Positions 35,560 to 45,367 of a stretch of DNA of 64,000 bases are shown in pieces; the first letter of the stretch is position 1; each line of letters begins with the position of its first letter. The translations under genes were made by a program, and so were the position numbers. The notes below the pieces were generated by a model. That model was not told where the DNA came from, ran no database searches, and saw only the letters and a list, made by a program, of their open reading frames with translations. The stretch comes from Dermacentor variabilis (taxonomy: Eukaryota > Arthropoda > Arachnida > Ixodida > Ixodidae): contig NC_134569.1 of assembly GCF_050947875.1 (NCBI RefSeq), forward strand, positions 261,899,100 to 261,963,099, in the 5' to 3' direction.

Positions 35560-36865
35560 CAATATCTTTGACAAGCTCACTTCTTTGCATCTCCCACCCA
35601 CTCTCACACCTTCCTACCAAGCCTACTCGGGCAATCCTAACCCAGAGCTCGACCGCCCTTTCACTCTCCGGGAGCTCGAAGCTGCCCTGGCTGCTAATGC
35701 TACTCGCTCGGCTCCCGGTGAGGACGCCATCACATACACCACACTCCGCAACCTCCCCGACCACTCCAAGGAATTCCTCCTCTAGATTTTCGACAATGCT
35801 TGGGACAGTGGCTGCTTGCCGAACTCTTGGACATCCTCCCTTATTTCTATGATTCCGAAGCCGGACGAACCTCCCTCCCTTTCTAACCTTTGCCCTATCT
35901 CCTTGACGTCGTGTGTTGACAAGACCCTTGAGCGAATGGCTTTGACTCACCTCTCTGATTTTATTGAGGCGAGAGAATTCTTCCCCCATTCTCTTACCAG
36001 CTTTCACCGCCATGTCTGTGCACAGGGCATGTTCCTGATCCTCCAGTACACCTTTCTCTTGCCCAACCACAGCCAGATCCACGCTCTTATTACTGTTGAT
36101 GTCTGCAAGGCCTTCGACGGTGTGTGCCATGCACGTCCTGTCTCAACTCTCCTCCCTAGACAGCGGCAACCGCATGTACTCTTATCTCCGCTCCTTCCTC
36201 TCTAACCGACTGGGCACACATCTCTCCGACTCCCACCCGCTCACCCGTGGCACTCCTCAAGGTGCCGTTCTCTCTCCTACCCTTTTTAATCTTGCTATGA
36301 CCCCTTCCGCCTCTCAACTAGCCCAAATTCCTGACCTCCACCACATCTTTTATGCCGACGGCATCCCCCTCTGGTGTTCGTCTGGTCCTCCCGGTCATGT
36401 ACAGGACACTCTGCAACGTGGCCTCAATCTCATTAACTCCTTTTTCTCCACTGCTGGCTTGTCTCCTGCTCTGGAGAAATCTGAGCTTCTCCTTCTTAAC
36501 TACTCCTCATATAAGCGCTCCCACAACGCCCTAATCTCCCTCCACATTTCCAGCTCTCCCATTCCTATTGCCCCCCAATGCAAAGTTCTTGGCTTCCCGT
36601 TGCATGCAGCCAAGAATGTGCAAGCCCTCCACCATGTTGTCAGAACCTGTCACTCGGTAACTCACCTCTTACGGCGCGTGGTCACTTGGCGCTCGGGCCT
36701 CCACGAGGCTCATGCGTGCCGAGTAGCCCTTGCGCTCACCTTCAACAAGTTCGTGTACTTTGTACTTTACGTTTCCTTCACCCACACTCAGCTTAACACC
36801 CTCGAGACTTGTGGACCGGTACAAGGCAGCTCTCAACCTCTCTATCACCACCTCTACTGCTAAGC
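35560..36865 (+). pseudogene. LINE reverse transcriptase
   Basis: Fragments in order: FTLRELEAALAANATRSAPG, SLISMIPKPDEPP, LCPISLTSCVDKTLERMA, ALITVDVCKAFDGV (motif A), TRGTPQGAVLSPTLFNL (motif B) and HHIFYADGIPLW, where the usual YADD reads YADG. Stops and frame changes lie near 35784 and 36100. The changed catalytic residue and the breaks make it inactive. Confidence 0.85.
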
Positions 36866-37144
36866 TCTTTCCCACAGGCCTCTTCCATCCTCTGTGTTCT
36901 CTTCTCTCTCTCTCCATCGCGACTCCCAGCTTGCCTGGCTTTCTCTAACCCGTCAGGGTCAGTGGTTACTGGCCCCCAGACGGGTATCTCTCTCATTCTT
37001 GCTTCCACCTTTACCTCTCCAAAATCCACCCCGGCTCCCAATCTCTGCATCCTCCCCCTCCCGTCCAATATGTACCCTGTCCTGCATGCCGGCCGTCGTC
37101 ATGTGGCCGCGTAGCATCATTCCCCTATCTTTACTACCCAGGGA

Positions 37145-37545
37145 GTAGCCTACACGGATGCCTCTTTTATAGCTCCTCGAGGTTCCTGTGGCTATGCAAA
37201 CTATCATCCCCACCTCCCAGCACCTGAAACTCACACAAGTGGGCCGTACCTACACTCTCCAGATGCACTCTCTCTCGAGGTCCTTGCCATTGTACATGCC
37301 CTATAATCATTTCCCTCCCTTCCCTCGCTCCCAGAGTACACGATATACACCTACTCCCAAGCCGTCATTCACCACACACAAAACTGCACCCTACCCCATT
37401 CACTCCAACAGGATGTCGAACGAGCGGTCTCTGCACTTCAACCTTCCACCGTTTTCCTCCGCTGGGTCCCTGGGCATTCGGGGATTGACGGCAATGAGCT
37501 GGCCCATCAGCTCACCCGTGATGTTTTTAATCGGGCATCGTTGAT
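37145..37545 (+). pseudogene. LINE RNase H domain
   Basis: In mixed frames: VAYTDASFIAPRGSCGYA (the first catalytic Asp), LSLEVLAIVHAL (the Glu) and FLRWVPGHSGIDGNELAHQL (the last Asp/His region). An RNase H after the RT places the LINE in the I/R1-like groups. Confidence 0.8.
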
Positions 37546-37964
37546 CCCCTGGTCCAGGCTCTCGGAGGATTCTGGGGGACTCCCCCTGCGCCGCACTATC
37601 AAGGAAGTTTACCTGCAGCTCCATCTCGACAAGCACCTCTACCCTCCCCCTCATCCATCACTCACTGTGCCAGAGGCTCGCCTTCTGCAGCACATCCAAA
37701 TTAATGCACTGGTTACCCCTTCCCGCCTCTTTCTCTATCGCTCCGACCCTCCTGTCCCAACTGCCCCTCTACTTATGCAGACCTATCCTACTGCCTATTT
37801 TACTGTCCGGCTGCTCAGCAATCAAGTTCCTATTATCCCCCTTCACATTCCATCACTACGTGGCTCGACTGGCTTGGTGCTGAAGGTGAAGAAGACCAGC
37901 GTCGCCTGGCTATCCAGGCAGTCGATATGCTCGGCCTGCAATTTTGAGCTGAATAAAAGCCTTA

Positions 37965-38019
<55 letters not shown>
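37965..38019 (+). repeat. (TAC)n tail of the LINE
   Basis: About 18 uninterrupted TAC units directly after AATAAA plus a few bases, at the exact 3' end of the LINE. Simple-repeat tails in place of poly(A) are usual for I-type LINEs. Confidence 0.9.
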
Positions 38020-38020
<1 letters not shown>

Positions 38021-39890
38021 TGTCACTGTATTGACAATAGTGCTCCCTCACCGCTATGGCAGCGACCATACCATGCATTGTTGACAGAACGCCATGTCAT
38101 TGATGAACAAGTAAGTGAAATTTCCTCCCTTTATTAAGTAAGTGAAATGCTAAAATGTGGCATCATTGAACCATCCGACAGTCCATGGGTATCGCCAGGT
38201 GTTTTAGTTAATAAGAAAGATGGCTCAATCCGTTTTTGCGTGGATTACCATTGCCTAAACAAAATAACTGAAAGGATGTTTATCCAATGCCATGGATTGA
38301 CGACGCCCTAGACTGCTTACAAGGTGCAGAGTTCTTTTCCTCCCTTGATCTGTACTCTGGTTATTGGCAAGTGCCTATGGCTGCAGACAATAAGCTAAAA
38401 ACTGCTTTCATCACACAAGATGGCTTATACGAATTTTGTGTGATGCCATTCGGCCTCTAGAACACGCCCGCGACATTTGAGCGCATGATGGATACCATTC
38501 TCCGAGGCATCAAATGGAACATGTGCTTGTGTTATCTGGACGATGTAGTAGTCTTTGCACCAGATTTTCCTGCTAACCTTCATTGCTTGGAGCAGGTTTT
38601 ACGCTGTCTCGGTGATACTGGCCTTCAACTAAACTTGAAGAAATGTCACTTTGGGGCAAGCTGACCATTTTCGGGCATGTCATGTCAAAGGACAGCGTTT
38701 TCCCTGATGGCGCTAAGCCACGTGCTGTTAAAAAATTCTCGAAGCCCACCTCTGCCAAAAAACTTGGTTTCATTGGCTTCCATTCGTACTTCCGCCGCTT
38801 CATTCAAAGTTTCACTTCGATTATGGCAGAGCTTCTTCAGAGAGACCCTAATCTTTCCACGCGGTCCCCGGCTTGCGATGATGCCTTTGAGATGCTACAT
38901 CACCAGCTCGTAACACCACCGATACTGCACCATTTCGATCCAACTGCTTCTACGGAAATCCACACGGATGCTAGCGGAGTTGGTCTTGGCGCTGTGCTCG
39001 CCCAGTGAAAGCCCGCCTACAAAGAATATGCTGCTGCTTATGTCAGCTGCACTCTCACGAAAGCTGAAGCGAACAATTCAGTCAAGGAAAGATAATGTCC
39101 AGCGATCATCTGGACCATAAAATTTCGTCCATATGCGAACGACCGGTCCTTTAATGTCGTTAATCCACCCCGGCTCCCAATCTCTGCATCCTCCCCCTCC
39201 CGTCCAATATGTACCCTGTCCTGCATGCCGGTGCAGATCCCTGTGGCTGCATAGCCCGGAGGGCACCGAGGCTTTCAACAGTCCAAGTTATCTACTGCTC
39301 AGGCAAGAAGCACGCCGATGCCGATGAGCTTTTTCGCACTCTCTTATCAACGGCGACATTGTGAGCGCCTCCGTTCTGGACGACCCACTTCCTCCACTAG
39401 CTTCTGTCGACATGGCTTTGGAGCAGCGCAAGGACTCCGGGATTTTATCTTTGATAGATTACCTCTCTGATAAGCCTGCGCACCCCCCATCCTGAGTGCT
39501 ACACCAACAAGCTTCGCATTTCGCCATCCGCGACGGAATCGTGTATCGCCGTAACTACTGTTCCGACGGCCGCAAATGGCTGCTAGTAATACCCCGGCAT
39601 CTCCGCACTGATGTATGCGGTGCTTTCCACACCATTTCTCAGTGCGCACATGCTGGTATCTTCAAAACCTACACCAGACTACATCATAGGTTTTATTGGC
39701 CCAGTACGTACACCTTTGTGCAAAAGTACATTTGCTCTCGCACAGAATGTCGACGCCACAAGCTTGATCTTTGCCGCTCTTCTGGACCAATACAAGCTTT
39801 GCTATGCCCTCCGCGACCCTTTGCTTGACAGGGTTGGGATAGACGTATATGGGCCTCTGCCATACACAGCTGATAGCTGATACCGATCGC
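38020..39890 (+). pseudogene. Gypsy-2 RT, RNase H and integrase start
   Basis: After the LINE, pol resumes: [44 protein letters not shown], a stop in place of C, then CLCYLDDVVVFAPDF with an intact YLDD, and RNase H ([17 protein letters not shown] then a stop at 39006). A 70-base foreign patch at 39162-39231 replaces part of RNase H. Integrase N-terminal sequence follows ([20 protein letters not shown]). The catalytic core is largely missing before the 3' LTR. Confidence 0.85.
39162..39231 (+). repeat. 70-bp patch copied from the nested LINE
   Basis: These 70 bases are identical to 37023-37092 inside the LINE and are foreign to the surrounding Gypsy RNase H, which breaks off at SFNVV and resumes about 100 bases further on in the protein. 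Confidence 0.92.
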
Positions 39891-39928
39891 TGGGTCATTG
39901 TGGCTTCATCTTCAGCAAAGGGGGAAAA

Positions 39929-40111
39929 TGTAATGAAGAAGAAGTGCACCGTGCAGAGTTCCGCAGCTGGATCGCCAGCACTACACAAGTAGGGTTCGGG
40001 CTAGACGTTGTTCCTGGTGGTGTTACTGGCTGAGCCTACGCTGTTGTGTCTTCCAGTCGGTGCCATTTGTGTCGTCCAAAGTAGTGTCGGACTTCTTTGT
40101 CATGTTATTTT
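39929..40111 (+). repeat. 3' LTR of Gypsy-2
   Basis: Begins TGTAATGAAGAAGAAGTGC directly after a purine tract (gcaaagggggaaaa) and is related to 29058-29235. TCTAC follows (40112-40116). Confidence 0.82.
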
Positions 40112-40292
40112 TCTACTTTGGACACAGAGAAAGCGGGCGCACATTTGATTCGGGGGCGTGTTAGAATCAAGCTAATGCTGCCAAGTAGATCAGTCTTGGC
40201 ATTTTCTCTGCATCTTGGTTAATTTGACCTACCGGAAAATTCGATCAATTTCATCAGTCCCCTAAGGATTGAATTAACCTAAGTCGACTATA

Positions 40293-40552
40293 TGGTGTTG
40301 CTGTCACTAACAGCGCCATAAGGTGGCACGTGCTAGGCGAGCACTGTATGAAGAAGAAGCAAAATAGAACAAAAGGAAAACCAAACCAAACTAAACAGGG
40401 TCACGAACCATGGAATCTTGTCTCCACATTTCTACTGCCTTAATTGGTATGATGCAACGTATTTTGGTGAAGAGGATTCAACAGCACACATGCTATCAGC
40501 TTTCTGCACAGCGATATTAATGGCTGCTGTAGGCCATCTGCTACAATGATCA
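40293..40552. other. Intron sequence, no gene seen
   Basis: Spacer between the Tigger end and the repeat cluster. Nothing recognised. Confidence 0.5.
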
Positions 40553-40790
40553 TTAAAGGAAAAACACGAGGAAGGCGGGAGACAGAAATGCAAGATGATG
40601 AGAAAATGAGAACACGGAAAAAGAGGCAGTCATCATTTCGACAAGTGGACTTGTCTTTTCCAAGGCGACAAGTGGACTTGTCTTTTCCAAGGCGACAAAT
40701 GCTTTTGTCGCCTTGAAGAAGACAAGTCCACTTGTAGGAACGTTGGCTCCCTCTTTTACCTTGTTCTCATTTTGCTCAATGATCATTCAA
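40553..40790. repeat. Repeat cluster with inverted copies
   Basis: A 27-base unit occurs twice in tandem (40639-40665 and 40666-40692) and again, partly and inverted, at 40711-40735. Each unit contains the near-palindrome GACAAGTGGACTTGTC, so the whole can fold into a hairpin. I believe similar units occur widely in tick DNA, but this could not be checked. Confidence 0.75.
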
Positions 40791-41250
40791 GGGCTTCAAC
40801 AGCCACCACCATTACTGCCTTCGTCTGGACACTCGACAATTCCATGGGAGCAGTAGAGCCAGGCTTTCCAGGATTCTGAGCCGCGGCGAAACTCATCGGG
40901 AAAGGTCCCTAACCATGCGATTCATCTTCGTTGTACAGGCTCTGCTGATGCTATTCAGCGGGGCAGAACCAACGCCTCACAGTTCGTCGTCGATGGCAGC
41001 TGCTTCTGGCGACAATCCTCTTGGACGCTGCATTACTGTCACGAGTGTTTCAATTCCTTGGGCTAAACTGGCTGCATGACGTCATCCGAAACCGCCACTA
41101 TAAAGGCACAGCTTTCTGCTGTACTTGACTGAGGGCACGGTGACACTGAGGGCACGGTGTCGAGAAAGGTCGCTAACCATGCGATTGATCTTCATTGCAT
41201 AGGTTAGTTACAGCTACTCAGTACTTAGCGACGTTAGGTTTCTAGTAATT

Positions 41251-42040
41251 TTGCCGTGCCCTCAAATGTGTTTGTACATTGTGTGTCAGCACTTTTGCTC
41301 TTGCAAGCTAGCTCTTTGTAGAGACGTTGAAGAAAATCCCGGACCGTGTGAGGACAAAATGTTCAAGCGAATCATGGAAGGCCAACAGGCCACAAGGGCT
41401 GATATTGCTGACCTCAAGAGTCGCCTACAAAATACAGAAAAAAAAGAAGATGTCGAGCCAAGAAAAACGCCTTTCAAATCTGGAAGAAAAGATACAGGTG
41501 TCGGACCAAACAGTCACTATCATGGCAGACCTGCAAACAGCTATTGCTACATTGCACGAGACTCAGAGGTCAGCACGTGCCAAAATGGTCGAGTTGGAAA
41601 ATAGGAGCAGACATTCAAACCTTGTTATTTTTGGTGTTCAGAGTGTACCTAATGAATCAGAGTCAGCTTCGCGCGATAAAATTATCAAAGAGCTGTTTTA
41701 CTACAAGCTAGGCGTAAACTGCATATCAGTTAGCCACATTTGCCGGCTTCGAAAACCAGCCCCAAAAATACCTATTTCGCTGCACTTCCAGGACTACAGA
41801 GAAAAAGAACTACAACGTAAGACCCATAAATTGAAAGGAACGCATATATTTCTACAAAATGATTATTGTGCCGAAACATTTCGAAAGTGGAAACTGCTTT
41901 GGGAAAGCACAGAGCCGGAGAAAGATCAAGAAAAAAAGGTCAGCCTGGTTCATGACAAACTTTGCATCAATGATCAGCTTTTTATGCGGGATGATAGCCT
42001 AATGGCGGGTAAAGCAGTTTCAAAAAATGACACCCCATAG
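41251..42040 (+). pseudogene. LINE ORF1 with a 2A-like leader, coiled coil and RRM-like domain
   Basis: The first frame (41251-41604) encodes a short hydrophobic, Cys-rich leader, then CRDVEENPGP, then FKRIMEGQQATRADIADLKS. A run of eight A's at about 41439-41446 marks a frame slip; the second frame (open to 42040) continues with the coiled coil EKRLSNLEEKIQVSDQTV, then RHSNLVIFGVQSVPN, SHICRLRKPAPKIPISLHF and the KLKGTHIFLQNDY block. This order (coiled coil, RRM-like, C-terminal domain) is usual for RNA-binding ORF1p chaperones. It is not translatable as one protein because of the slip. Confidence 0.78.
41317..41346 (+). other. 2A-like ribosome-skipping motif
   Basis: In the frame of the ATG at 41251, codons 23-32 read CRDVEENPGP, and the last eight match the D-V/I-E-x-N-P-G-P consensus of 2A peptides. 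It follows a leader of 22 residues. If functional, the ribosome would release the leader between G and P and go on to make ORF1p. Confidence 0.85.
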
Positions 42041-42059
42041 TCACACAGCTAAAAATTGA

Positions 42060-42690
42060 TGCAAAGGATTTAAGACTGCTTTCTTTTAATGCTAGGAGCA
42101 TTGTCAATAAATCGGACTCTCTTGAATCCCTTTTGCTCACTTACAAACCACAGGCTTGTGTGGTCTGTGAAACCTGGCTGCACGGGGCTATCGGTGATAT
42201 ATAGTGAAATCATACTGCCGGGATACAGCATGTATTGTCGGGATAGGGGTTCCCGCGAAGGAGGCATGGCTGTCGTCACGAAACAATCTGTCGAGGTTAC
42301 TGTTTGTGATCAAATCGCTGAACACGAAAGCCTTCTCCTAAACTTGTCTGCCGGCGGGATTACATTCCTTCTGTGCACCGTATATCGATCACCTGATGCC
42401 AATGAATCACTTATCCATAAACTATAGGATCATGTGCAGTGTCTGGATGGTAAGAACTTCATTCCAATGGGAGATTTTAATTTTCCATCCATTAATTGGG
42501 AACGTGTAAACTATGGTTGTTCTAGAACAGGTGATGCTTCAAATATGGAGCAGACTATTAATAAAAGCATGCAAGGTTGTGCAATTCTGGACCTATTGTT
42601 TATCAGCGAGCTTTTTCATGGTGCAGATGTTTTGGTACAGCCAGGAATTTCGGATCCTGATTTAATATATTTTTCTTGGAACTGACCTTG
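42060..42690 (+). pseudogene. LINE APE-type endonuclease, partial
   Basis: Broken frames include LRLLSFNARSIVNKSDSL-like sequence at the start (in another frame), VVCETWL (the catalytic E), EGGMAVVTKQSVEVTV, CTVYRSPDANESL and FIPMGDFNFPSINWE (the GDFN motif). Stops at 42425 and 42684 and a frame change near 42175 disable it. Confidence 0.8.
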
Positions 42691-42889
42691 TACTACAGAC
42701 GACTGCTCTAAAATGCTCTTTGTCTTTAAAGATTTTTGTAAGGCAGATGATACCATTATAACTGAGTGTCTAGATACTAGCCTTCCCTTTCTGATTACTG
42801 ACATTCAAGCCTCTTGGAATAGATTTCACAAGGTTGTCGCCGTTTGTGTGAAGGTTTATGTATCTGTTAAGGGAGGACATGAGTCTTAA

Positions 42890-43769
42890 CCCTTCGAGGG
42901 TCAATGACGTAAATATACGGCGCCACCTGTATATTTAAAAAGCGTGCCAATTTCTAAACATTTTCTTTTCTGTCATGTGCTGCCACTATGTGGGAATACA
43001 GGGAATCTTTCTTCATGTGCCTGCCTCTCTCGGTTTTCATTGCATGGTTTGTTTTAGAGCTAGTTTCCCTCACACGTTTATATAGTAGCGCTTGCACATT
43101 GGCGTGCGCGCGGGCGGGCGGTGGCTTGGGTTTTGTTCCGCGGGCGGTTTCGGTTTCTTGCACTTGCAGAACTGATGGCTATCTCATCACTAATCACTCA
43201 AAGGGCGACTGCTTGTTTCTCACTCGTTTAGTGCTCACAGGGTTGCGCATAGGAAGGATGCCGCCGTGCATGCATTTCCATTCCTTTCTTTTTCTTTTTT
43301 TTTGAGACTAGCGAAAACTAATTGCCTCTGGTTGGCGATAAGATGAAGATTAGCGGAAGTTTGTCACCTGTTTTGCTTTCTTGACGGGCACACAACCACA
43401 CAGTTTTCTTGAGTGCGCACACCTATGCAGTTCGATTACGCTATGGATGTACATATTAGTGTAAGAGCAGGAACATTTGAGTCTTGTGAAATATTCTCGT
43501 GTGCGCATTTTCAAAGCCTTGAAGTATAACAATGCATAAATTTTCGATTCTCATAGGTTTATTTCCTTTGTTATTGTTGTTATTCATGAATGAAGAGTAC
43601 ATATATACACCAACACAAAATATTTTTTCTCACTTTACGGTCACCCTAGAAAAATTACGGTAAATTTTTTTCGAAATAACCCCACCCCCTAAGAAGAATT
43701 GGAATCTGCAATAAAAAAAATCGACCCTGGGTGGTCGCATCTGGCGAAAAAAATCGACGCTCAAAGGGG
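42890..43769. mobile_element. TTAA-flanked MITE, piggyBac-like ends, copy 2
   Basis: Inverted relative to copy 1 at 3035-3940. It starts CCCTTCGAGGGTCAATGACG after TTAA (42886-42889) and ends ATCGACGCTCAAAGGGG, followed by TAAA where TTAA is expected. Interior identity with copy 1 is obvious (for example the block at 43060-43160). Confidence 0.82.
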
Positions 43770-44860
43770 TAAAAAGCGAAAATCGTGGAAAAAAATCCAT
43801 CTTTGGGAACTACTTGTTTCTGCACCTGTAATGCCTAATCTACACCGTATCAAAACGATTTGCCCAAAAACACACATTAAGTGTCCGAAAAAAAATTATT
43901 TTGTCGGCGCGGACGGCAAGAAACAATCACGAAATTGCGCAGGAACACTGGAGTTCACGGAGCTAATTCTCGTCTTTCCCACCGCTGAGCGCCACCATCT
44001 GGGTATCATTCAAAAGCTCGAAGTTCCACCTTTCAGTTCCCTGCCTGCATCCTCCCCAACGATGGCCGCATAGAAAAAGCGCAAACATAAAACAATCTGA
44101 CGAAACTTGCGATGCATGCAGCCCTCTTATTGGCTCAGCGTGCTGAGAGGCGCCTTCTGATTGGCTGTTGTACGGCAACTAGGCCTAGCAGACGAGCTCG
44201 TCTGCTAGGCCTGGCAGTGGGTCGCTTTGATAACTGTTGATATGCCGTTTCTTTGCTCATCGTATTGCAAACGTAAGCAACAAATCGACCATCTCTAAAA
44301 AAAAAAGTTTGATACCGAACACACATCCACAAAAAGCGAAGCACAAGCCATCTACTTTCTACGGAAAGAAAGGGGAGGTGGTTATCCTAAGGCTCAGACG
44401 AGCCGACAAGATCGCGTCGGAGATAACTCACTGCATCCCGCAATCTCATACTGCATCGGCAATAATGCAGCAGCGAAGCTAGCCATTTCCCTCTGTCCTA
44501 CGTGTAGTTACTTTGGAGACCGCAGATGATGTGTCGATGCCTATTCCCGTGCTTCTCACGAATACGCGGGTTCATGTTGGTGCATTCCAGATTCTGTTAC
44601 GAGACTATACGTGTGCCTAATGTCTACATCGGTGGAAGAATTTTGCATTTTTAATTATATTGTGATCATTGGTTCCCAGTTTTGAAGCTTCAAATTTATA
44701 TTTTCCCTGTTTCTTTTAGTTTTTGGTTTTGTTTTGTTTGATGGCGTTTTTAAAGTCTCTAATTTTGGGATCAGCACTGTGTTCCTTCTACGCATTCAAT
44801 TCTCGTCATTTTTTTTTCAACATTTTCATTCTACTCACTCAATTTTCGTCCTTCCAAATC
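43770..44860. other. Unassigned repeat-like DNA with a perfect palindrome
   Basis: Upstream of copy 2, 42868-42885 reads TTAAGGGAGGACATGAGTC, similar to the GGGGGG/TTAA element ends, so this stretch may be the interior of such an element. Short open frames (43699-44073, 44237-44482) have no motif. See the palindrome at 44181-44212. Confidence 0.4.
44181..44212. repeat. 32-bp perfect palindrome
   Basis: The 16 bases AGGCCTAGCAGACGAG are followed at once by their exact reverse complement, with no spacer. Confidence 0.95.
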
Positions 44861-44869
44861 CATCCTGAC

Positions 44870-45300
44870 CTGCTGAAATAGTTGGCAGGGAGGCTCGATC
44901 GCCTCCATGGTAGTGTATAAGCGCGACTGGATGAGGACGTAGAAAGAAACAGATACATAGACTTTCTTTCTACGTCCTTGTCCAGTCGCGCTTATACACT
45001 CTACCATGGATTCTAACCAACTAGCCCGCCAACGTGTTTTAACCTCAATCGGCTGTAGCAATCCCGCTGGCCTTGCCAGTGGTGTATTGAGTCGCTGACA
45101 GTTTTGGCATGTCCCGAGATAACAGGCGGTCATGTGCGGCCAGCAATACCTTACGAGTATCTTCGATAGCGTCCGGGAGAATCCAAGGTGCCCAGTGATC
45201 AGATCATCATGTAGGGCGTGCAGTATTTCTGGCCGCAGTGCTGAGGGAACAACAAGGTAGCTGGTGCGGACTGGTTAAAAATTCTTTACCAGGACGTCGT
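44870..45300 (-). pseudogene. Gypsy-3 integrase N-terminus
   Basis: Minus-strand zinc-finger region of a Gypsy integrase (YLGTCQNCQRLNTPLARPAG, LLQPIEV) followed, after the hairpin insert at 44900-45040, by CQLFQQVRMDLEG. The H2C2 C-x2-C pair is visible; the catalytic core is absent, so the 3' end of the element is deleted or outside recognisable sequence. Confidence 0.82.
44900..45040. repeat. Hairpin element inserted in integrase
   Basis: Arms 44904-44949 and 44963-45010 are reverse complements with a few differences, around a 13-base loop. The insert separates LLQPIEV from PCQLFQQV of the integrase. The flanks aggctcgat (44891-44899) and aacctcaat (45041-45049) look like a decayed 9-bp duplication. 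Confidence 0.8.
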
Positions 45301-45367
45301 TTTGCAAGGAAAATGAAAACAATCCTCGTCTAAATGCCATAGGGACATCTGTGTTGCCTTCCAAATA

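Larger units (their letters stand above)
32194..38018 (+). mobile_element. 5.8-kb LINE (I/Jockey group, with RNase H) inserted in Gypsy-2
   Basis: Near full-length non-LTR retrotransposon starting ggggggccaccctg and ending with AATAAA (37952-37957) and a (TAC)n tail. The target TATGTCACTG occurs at 32184-32193 and at 38019-38028, and the Gypsy frame resumes exactly after it. Parts: an ORF1 with CCHC knuckles, endonuclease, RT and RNase H. All are degraded. Confidence 0.9.
28478..40290. mobile_element. Tigger-like element split by a Gypsy insertion
   Basis: The left end CAGTAGACTTCCGTTAGTTC (28478) and right end GAATTAACCTAAGTCGACTA (40271-40290) are imperfect inverted repeats, flanked by TA at 28476-28477 and 40291-40292. 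Element sequence is 28478-29057 plus 40117-40290 and the duplicated target; the rest is the Gypsy insertion and what has inserted in it. No transposase core was recognised. Confidence 0.65.
40783..42885 (+). mobile_element. CR1-like LINE, 5' half (5' UTR, ORF1, endonuclease)
   Basis: A LINE fragment with a 5' UTR, ORF1 at 41251-42040 and the start of ORF2 at 42060-42690. The 5' UTR holds two copies of a block of about 45 bases (near 40900-40945 and 41160-41205, both with gctaaccatgcgatt or its variant), as seen in tandem promoter units of LINEs. The RT is absent: the copy is cut off by the TTAA element at 42890. Confidence 0.75.
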
